Shown here: positions 5,872-9,137 of the stretch, piece after piece
Position numbering within the stretch: position 1 is the stretch's first letter
Layout: the number at the start of each line of letters is the position of its first letter
DNA from: Microcaldota archaeon
Lineage (GTDB): Archaea > Micrarchaeota > Micrarchaeia > Micrarchaeales > CABMGC01
Length of the DNA stretch: 9,137 nucleotides
Direction of reading: 5' to 3'
NCBI GenBank assembly: GCA_021846005.1
Contig: JAJZIZ010000027.1
Location: 1 to 9,137, forward strand
The notes under the pieces: generated by a model
Seen by the model: only the letters and a program-made list of their open reading frames with translations
Databases searched by the model: none
What the model was told of the DNA's origin: nothing
Program-made: the position numbers and the translations under genes

Positions 5872-5879
5872 ATAAATAA
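5870..5879 (+). promoter_or_regulatory. TATA box of the ACT-domain gene
   Basis: TTATAAATAA is centred about 26 bases before the ATG at 5901 and about 20 before the ATG at 5895. The usual archaeal spacing therefore favours a leaderless transcript starting at 5901. Confidence 0.7.
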
Positions 5880-5900
5880 ACCGCCGTTCTAAAAATGTGC

Positions 5901-6488
5901 ATGTCTACGGCTAACATTGTAAGGATGTACCTGAAAAACAAGCCATATATGCTGGAAGCGCTGGAAACAGGCATTGTAAACCTAAGTGCGCTCTCAAGGC
6001 TCATACAAAAAGACCTCAAATTAAAGGATTATCATGCGGTAAAGGCAGCCGTAAGACGCTACGCACAGCACATATGGAAAGCTAGGCAGAGCATAGAACA
6101 GAGAGCCTTATCAGTGCTAAAAGGAAACAAAATCACGATTCTTGACGGAATATCTATTTTGGTGATGGACAAGGAGATAGACATCCACAACAGGGCAAAG
6201 ATAAAGATAGATGATTATTACATTTATCTAGTCGACAGCAATATTCTTAAAAAAGCCAGGATAAAAGGAAACATAATAAAGAAATATGAGAATTGTTCTG
6301 CAATAAATATCCATTCGGAAGAAAATGTCGAAAACGTTTCCGGGGTCATGGCCTTTGTAACCTCTCTTTTTGCAGAGTACGGGATAAATATAATTGAACT
6401 GATATCCTGCTACACTGAGAATATTCTGGTTATACGCAGAGACGAAACATTGAAAGCGTACGGTCTTCTATCCGAAGTAGTCAAATGA
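5901..6488 (+). CDS. ACT-domain protein with helical N-terminus, candidate amino-acid-responsive regulator
   Basis: This encodes 195 residues. The N-terminal 65 residues are helical and basic, with NLSALSRLIQKDLKL (27-41) followed by AVKAAVRRYAQHI (46-58), which could be a helix-turn-helix-like DNA-binding unit. The middle (about 75-130) is strand-rich (ITILDGISILVM, YYIYLVD). The C-terminus (about 140-195) reads as an ACT domain: VSGVMAFVTSLFAEYGINIIEL, then NILVIRRDETLKAYGLL, as in aspartate kinase, where such domains bind amino acids. No catalytic domain is attached. I infer a ligand-sensing transcription regulator, probably acting on the divergent acetyltransferase/peptidase operon and on itself through the palindrome at 5850-5867; DNA binding is not shown by sequence alone. 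The alternative ATG at 5895 adds two residues; TATA spacing favours 5901. I do not recognise a named gene. Confidence 0.75.
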   Translation: MSTANIVRMYLKNKPYMLEALETGIVNLSALSRLIQKDLKLKDYHAVKAAVRRYAQHIWKARQSIEQRALSVLKGNKITILDGISILVMDKEIDIHNRAKIKIDDYYIYLVDSNILKKARIKGNIIKKYENCSAINIHSEENVENVSGVMAFVTSLFAEYGINIIELISCYTENILVIRRDETLKAYGLLSEVVK

Positions 6489-6529
6489 AAACAAAGATTT
6501 CGATATCGCATACATGGTTTATGCACAGT

Positions 6530-6537
6530 TATAAATT
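6530..6537 (+). promoter_or_regulatory. TATA box of the nre gene
   Basis: TATAAATT lies in the 124-base gap after the ACT-domain gene and predicts a transcript start near 6559, giving a leader of about 54 bases before the ATG at 6613. No clear Shine-Dalgarno sequence is present; AAGGAAAG at 6585-6592 is too far from the ATG. Confidence 0.5.
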
Positions 6538-6612
6538 CCTTGCAAGCATATCCATAGTGGTCTTGCTCTGAACAATTTTTCGATAAGGAAAGATTACTCG
6601 GTATACGAGAAC

Positions 6613-7770
6613 ATGAGGAACCCGCACTTCCTCAAGAGGTTCTATAAGTTCAAGACAATAGACATGATAAAAAGCAATGAAATTTACGGCTCCTCTCCGC
6701 CAGACCTTTTCATAGGACGGATAGGTTATCCTGATGTTTTCATAGGCCCAATGGTCCCGCCGACTCTTGGTGACACGGAGATTATGGGAACCCCTGAACG
6801 CTGGGTAGGCAAATCAATACCTGAGATAGTGGAGCTAAGATCTTCTCTGGTGAGGGGCATGTACCGCACCAAGGTTACAAATGTGGACAAGGGTAGAATT
6901 GAGGAAGCTGTGAAAGAGATTGCGTTGGCTGACAAGTTTACCAGCATAGATCTGAAGCTGAAGCACGCCCCATCATTAAAGATGAGTTTCAATGAGAACA
7001 GCCAGCCTTTTGGTCCCAGTGCACCTCTTGCAAACATACAGATGGGAAACATGAAGGCAGAGCAGCATGTAGAGGCGGCATATTCTGATACCTCCATGAC
7101 TGCCACCAATGCAATAATAGAACTTTATGATAAGGGAATACCCGTTTCAAAGATACAGAAAGCCCTGGCGGCAGGCCTTCTCGGCAGAGGCAGCGCAAGG
7201 CGTTTTGTGCCTACGCGGTGGAGCATAACCGCAACGGACGATACCCTCTCCAAGCACAAGCTTTCAGAGATAAAGCAGATGGGAACCATTGACTCTGTCA
7301 GGATATATGAGAAAACAGCGCTTGACAACCGGTGGATCATAATCTTTTCCCCAGGCCAGTGGGAATATGAATCAATGGAGGCGTGGTACCCCAATACTAC
7401 TTGGAATACAAATTCAAGCCAAATAGACATAGGCTCATCTTACGAGCCTTTCGGAGGCAGGAAAACCTATGCGGAAATAGGTGGCTGTTATTATGCAGCC
7501 AGGCTTGCGGTCAGCGAACTTCTGGAAAAATTGAATGCCCAGGCAAAAGTACTGATACTCAGGGAGGTGCATTCCGGTTACATAATGCCTGTAGGCGTAT
7601 GGAATGTGAGGGAGCACGTAAGAGATGCGCTCAAGGGAATTCCTACAGAATTCAATACTTTCTCAGAAGCCCTTGCATATGCCTCGAAGAAGCTAGAGAT
7701 TCCTGTCAAGACATGGGCCCAATACAGCGTAATGCTGAAGGAAATGCTTTATCAGAAGCATCTGTCCTAG
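6613..7770 (+). CDS. Nre-family archaeal DNA repair protein
   Basis: This is a 385-residue member of the archaea-specific Nre family (Nre_N and Nre_C domains). A haloarchaeal NreA takes part in repair of mitomycin C damage with UvrABC, in a PCNA-dependent way. Family signatures: SSPPDLFIGRIGYP (27-40) with VFIGPMVPP, the block LVRGMYR, GPSAPL, then GLLGRGSARRFVPTRWSIT (189-207), and C-terminal GGCYYAARLAVSELL (290-304) and PVGVWNVREHVRDAL (326-340). The known C-terminal PCNA-interacting box (Q-x-x-L-x-x-F-F) is here cut to QKHLS at 381-385, followed by a TAG, so the aromatic pair is missing. No cysteine cluster precedes the N-terminal block. The frame stays open back to 6535 but has no ATG, GTG or TTG there, so 6613 is the only usual start. 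It has its own promoter. Confidence 0.92.
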   Translation: MRNPHFLKRFYKFKTIDMIKSNEIYGSSPPDLFIGRIGYPDVFIGPMVPPTLGDTEIMGTPERWVGKSIPEIVELRSSLVRGMYRTKVTNVDKGRIEEAVKEIALADKFTSIDLKLKHAPSLKMSFNENSQPFGPSAPLANIQMGNMKAEQHVEAAYSDTSMTATNAIIELYDKGIPVSKIQKALAAGLLGRGSARRFVPTRWSITATDDTLSKHKLSEIKQMGTIDSVRIYEKTALDNRWIIIFSPGQWEYESMEAWYPNTTWNTNSSQIDIGSSYEPFGGRKTYAEIGGCYYAARLAVSELLEKLNAQAKVLILREVHSGYIMPVGVWNVREHVRDALKGIPTEFNTFSEALAYASKKLEIPVKTWAQYSVMLKEMLYQKHLS

Positions 7771-7838
7771 CCTGCGAACTCCTTCTCAGTAGTCTTGTTT
7801 TGGCATGTTCTGCGTTATCCTTGCCTGATCACTATGCG
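7771..7838. other. Convergent 3' gap between nre and the SIMPL-domain gene
   Basis: These 68 bases separate two converging genes. TCTTGTTTTGG (7792-7802) is a weak T-rich run that could end plus-strand transcription, but there is no strong poly-T terminator and no hairpin worth naming. Confidence 0.3.
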
Positions 7839-8615
7839 TCAGCTATAATTATAGGCGAAGACTACGCTTACGCTTCCGGTAACTGTCTGCATGCCTGTGA
7901 AATACCCAGGGCGCGGATTCGTTGCGCCGCTGCTTGCTGTAGGCACTGCTGACAATGCAAATGGCACGACTATTGGGTTATAGTAGTTCACCGATATATT
8001 TTTTGCCACAAGAGTCCTTCCAGGGAGCAATTCCTGTGCCTGCTCGCTTGCATTTGACAATGCCCTCTGCAATGCTATTGTTCTCAATGATGCGAGCTGT
8101 GTTTTGGAGAATTGCTGTGCGAGCCCGCTTACTGAGACTCCGTTGATTGAGGAAAGGCTTCCAAGCACTGCACTAGCGTTGTTTATGTTAGGTATAGTTA
8201 TGCCGAAGCGTTCACTTGCCACGTATCCGTTGTAGGATGTGTAGTAATAATCGCTTTGGTTGTACAGGTTGTATGATGTGGTGGCTATATTGCTCAGATT
8301 TCCATCTATGTATTTCAGTATTGTTGCGTTGAGCTGCGAAACTCCACGGCTGAGATTGTATGTGGCCGCATATGCAGTGCTTCCTTTTCCGTCAACTGCC
8401 ACGCTGAGCATGCCTGACTCTGGAACCCCCCTCGCGCTTCCGCTCGCAGTCAATGTTATGTAGCCTGCATTGTTTTGCTGTGCCTGGCTTCTATTCAAGA
8501 CCACAACTGTCTGCTGATTAGGAAGGCGCATGCCGCCTACTACCAAAAACTGCATCACTATGATCGCCCCGAGCAGGAATACGATCAGATACGACAGATT
8601 ATTTTCGTTTTTCAT
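7839..8615 (-). CDS. Membrane-anchored SIMPL-domain (DUF541) protein
   Basis: This encodes 258 residues. Residues 8-26 (YLIVFLLGAIIVMQFLVV within an otherwise short N-terminus) form one membrane segment, after which the chain should lie outside the cell. Residues from about 50 to the end match the SIMPL domain: YITLTASGSARGVPESGMLSVAVDGKG, a middle part with YVASERFGITIPN, and ASLRTIALQRALSNASEQAQELL (175-197). SIMPL proteins are widespread cell-surface or periplasmic proteins of uncertain function, some tied to stress or envelope integrity. The domain holds nine N-x-S/T sequons and many Tyr, Asn and Ser residues, as expected for a glycosylated archaeal surface protein. Start: the ATG at 8615 has GGTG six bases upstream; a TTG at 8627 would add four residues. 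It follows the sequon-rich gene by 12 bases, so the two are likely one operon, and it converges on the nre gene. Confidence 0.85.
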   Translation of the reverse strand: MKNENNLSYLIVFLLGAIIVMQFLVVGGMRLPNQQTVVVLNRSQAQQNNAGYITLTASGSARGVPESGMLSVAVDGKGSTAYAATYNLSRGVSQLNATILKYIDGNLSNIATTSYNLYNQSDYYYTSYNGYVASERFGITIPNINNASAVLGSLSSINGVSVSGLAQQFSKTQLASLRTIALQRALSNASEQAQELLPGRTLVAKNISVNYYNPIVVPFALSAVPTASSGATNPRPGYFTGMQTVTGSVSVVFAYNYS

Positions 8616-8627
8616 AAACCACACCAA

Positions 8628-9137
8628 TTAAGAATAAATTGAAGCCGGCTGAATTATATTGCCTTCAAACGGCGTGCTTCCTATTGTTACCAGTATCGGG
8701 CCTATTCCGCCAAGGCACGGACCGTCTATTCTAACCATATATGTTCCATTATAAGAATTTTTCGGGTTTACGTGCATAGTAAATCTAATAGTGGAATTCT
8801 CCAGCGCGTTGTATGTCTTCGGAGAGAACGTTATGTTAAGCATGCTTGCAAGGTTTCCTGGCGTATTTGCAGGCGTTATGATCGCATAATGTGTCCTATT
8901 GTAGAACAGAACATTGTTGTAGCCGTTTCCCTGCTGCATTAGGACATTGCTTACGTATTCTTCTGCGTTAAGCATTCCAATGGACATGTTTCCGAAAGTC
9001 TCATTCTTTCCTATCACATAATCAGGCACAATCGTGGATTTTGAGGTGGTCCTGTTGTACAGGGTGAAATTTGAATAAGATGTTATGGCTCCGCCAAGAT
9101 GGTAATCTATCATGGGGCATGAAGCCAGTATTGCACT
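8628..9137 (-). CDS. Sequon-rich secreted or surface protein, C-terminal part (partial, right edge)
   Basis: The frame is open from the right edge to a TAA at 8630-8628, giving 169 residues. An ATG at 9113 could be a start, but the frame continues upstream as SAILASCP and no ribosome binding site precedes the ATG, so the gene probably begins outside the window. The sequence is rich in Asn, Thr, Ser and Tyr, with eight N-x-S/T sequons in the last 161 residues. The C-terminal third (ITFSPKTY, STIRFTMHVNP, TYMVRIDGP, ILVTIG) looks like beta-sandwich strands. I see no membrane segment in the visible part. It probably sits on the cell surface. The family is not recognised. It lies directly upstream of the SIMPL-domain gene, so the two may be made together. 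Confidence 0.65.
   Translation of the reverse strand, partial: SAILASCPMIDYHLGGAITSYSNFTLYNRTTSKSTIVPDYVIGKNETFGNMSIGMLNAEEYVSNVLMQQGNGYNNVLFYNRTHYAIITPANTPGNLASMLNITFSPKTYNALENSTIRFTMHVNPKNSYNGTYMVRIDGPCLGGIGPILVTIGSTPFEGNIIQPASIYS

Noticed and set aside
5325..5879. A 184-codon plus-strand frame opposite GNAT paralogue 2
   Set aside because: It is antisense to a clear GNAT and runs into the divergent promoter region. No family features are visible.
7383..7952. A 189-codon plus-strand frame overlapping the nre 3' end
   Set aside because: It overlaps the conserved Nre C-terminal blocks in another frame and the 3' end of the SIMPL gene on the other strand.
1..9137. CRISPR array, insertion sequence or toxin-antitoxin pair
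   Set aside because: No regularly spaced repeats, transposase motifs, terminal inverted repeats or small toxin/antitoxin gene pair were seen on either strand.

Overview
The window is archaeal chromosome, most likely from a small-genome DPANN-type lineage (Micrarchaeota/Parvarchaeota-like). That placement is inferred from style and not proven. The archaeal evidence is direct: an Nre-family DNA repair protein, a Cgi121-like KEOPS subunit, a stand-alone XPF/Hef-type nuclease with helix-hairpin-helix motifs, a threonyl-tRNA synthetase with the archaeal D-aminoacyl-deacylase-like editing domain, and TATA boxes centred about 25-27 bases before leaderless-looking start codons. Genes are packed tightly: two convergent genes end 2 bases apart, operon gaps are 9-35 bases, and GTG and TTG starts are used.

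Layout. Positions 1-268 hold the C-terminal end of an unrecognised, very AT-rich gene cut by the left edge (about 25% G+C over the first 240 bases, against 50% in a sample of the synthetase gene). A short AT-rich spacer follows, with a 20-base tandem repeat. Next comes a small cysteine-rich protein (486-707). Then a plus-strand pair: threonyl-tRNA synthetase (798-2513) and an ERCC4-type nuclease (2529-3185).

A minus-strand operon runs from 5785 down to 3188: GNAT acetyltransferase, PepT/YqjE-like M20 metallopeptidase, a second paralogous GNAT, then Cgi121. Diverging from it is a plus-strand gene for an ACT-domain protein with a probable DNA-binding N-terminus (5901-6488). The intergenic region between them carries an 18-base palindrome and a 13-base direct repeat with a 30-base period. 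An Nre-family repair gene follows (6613-7770). The right end carries a minus-strand pair of exported proteins: a SIMPL-domain protein with an N-terminal membrane anchor, and an upstream sequon-rich surface protein cut by the right edge.

How the genes may work together. The left and middle parts share a tRNA theme: ThrRS charges tRNA-Thr, and KEOPS makes t6A on ANN-decoding tRNAs, including tRNA-Thr. XPF-type nuclease and Nre are both genome-maintenance proteins, and neither shows the PCNA-binding C-terminus known for its family. The most novel unit is the GNAT-M20-GNAT-Cgi121 operon with its divergent ACT-domain candidate regulator. It looks like an amino-acid-responsive acetylation/hydrolysis module, but its substrate cannot be read from sequence.
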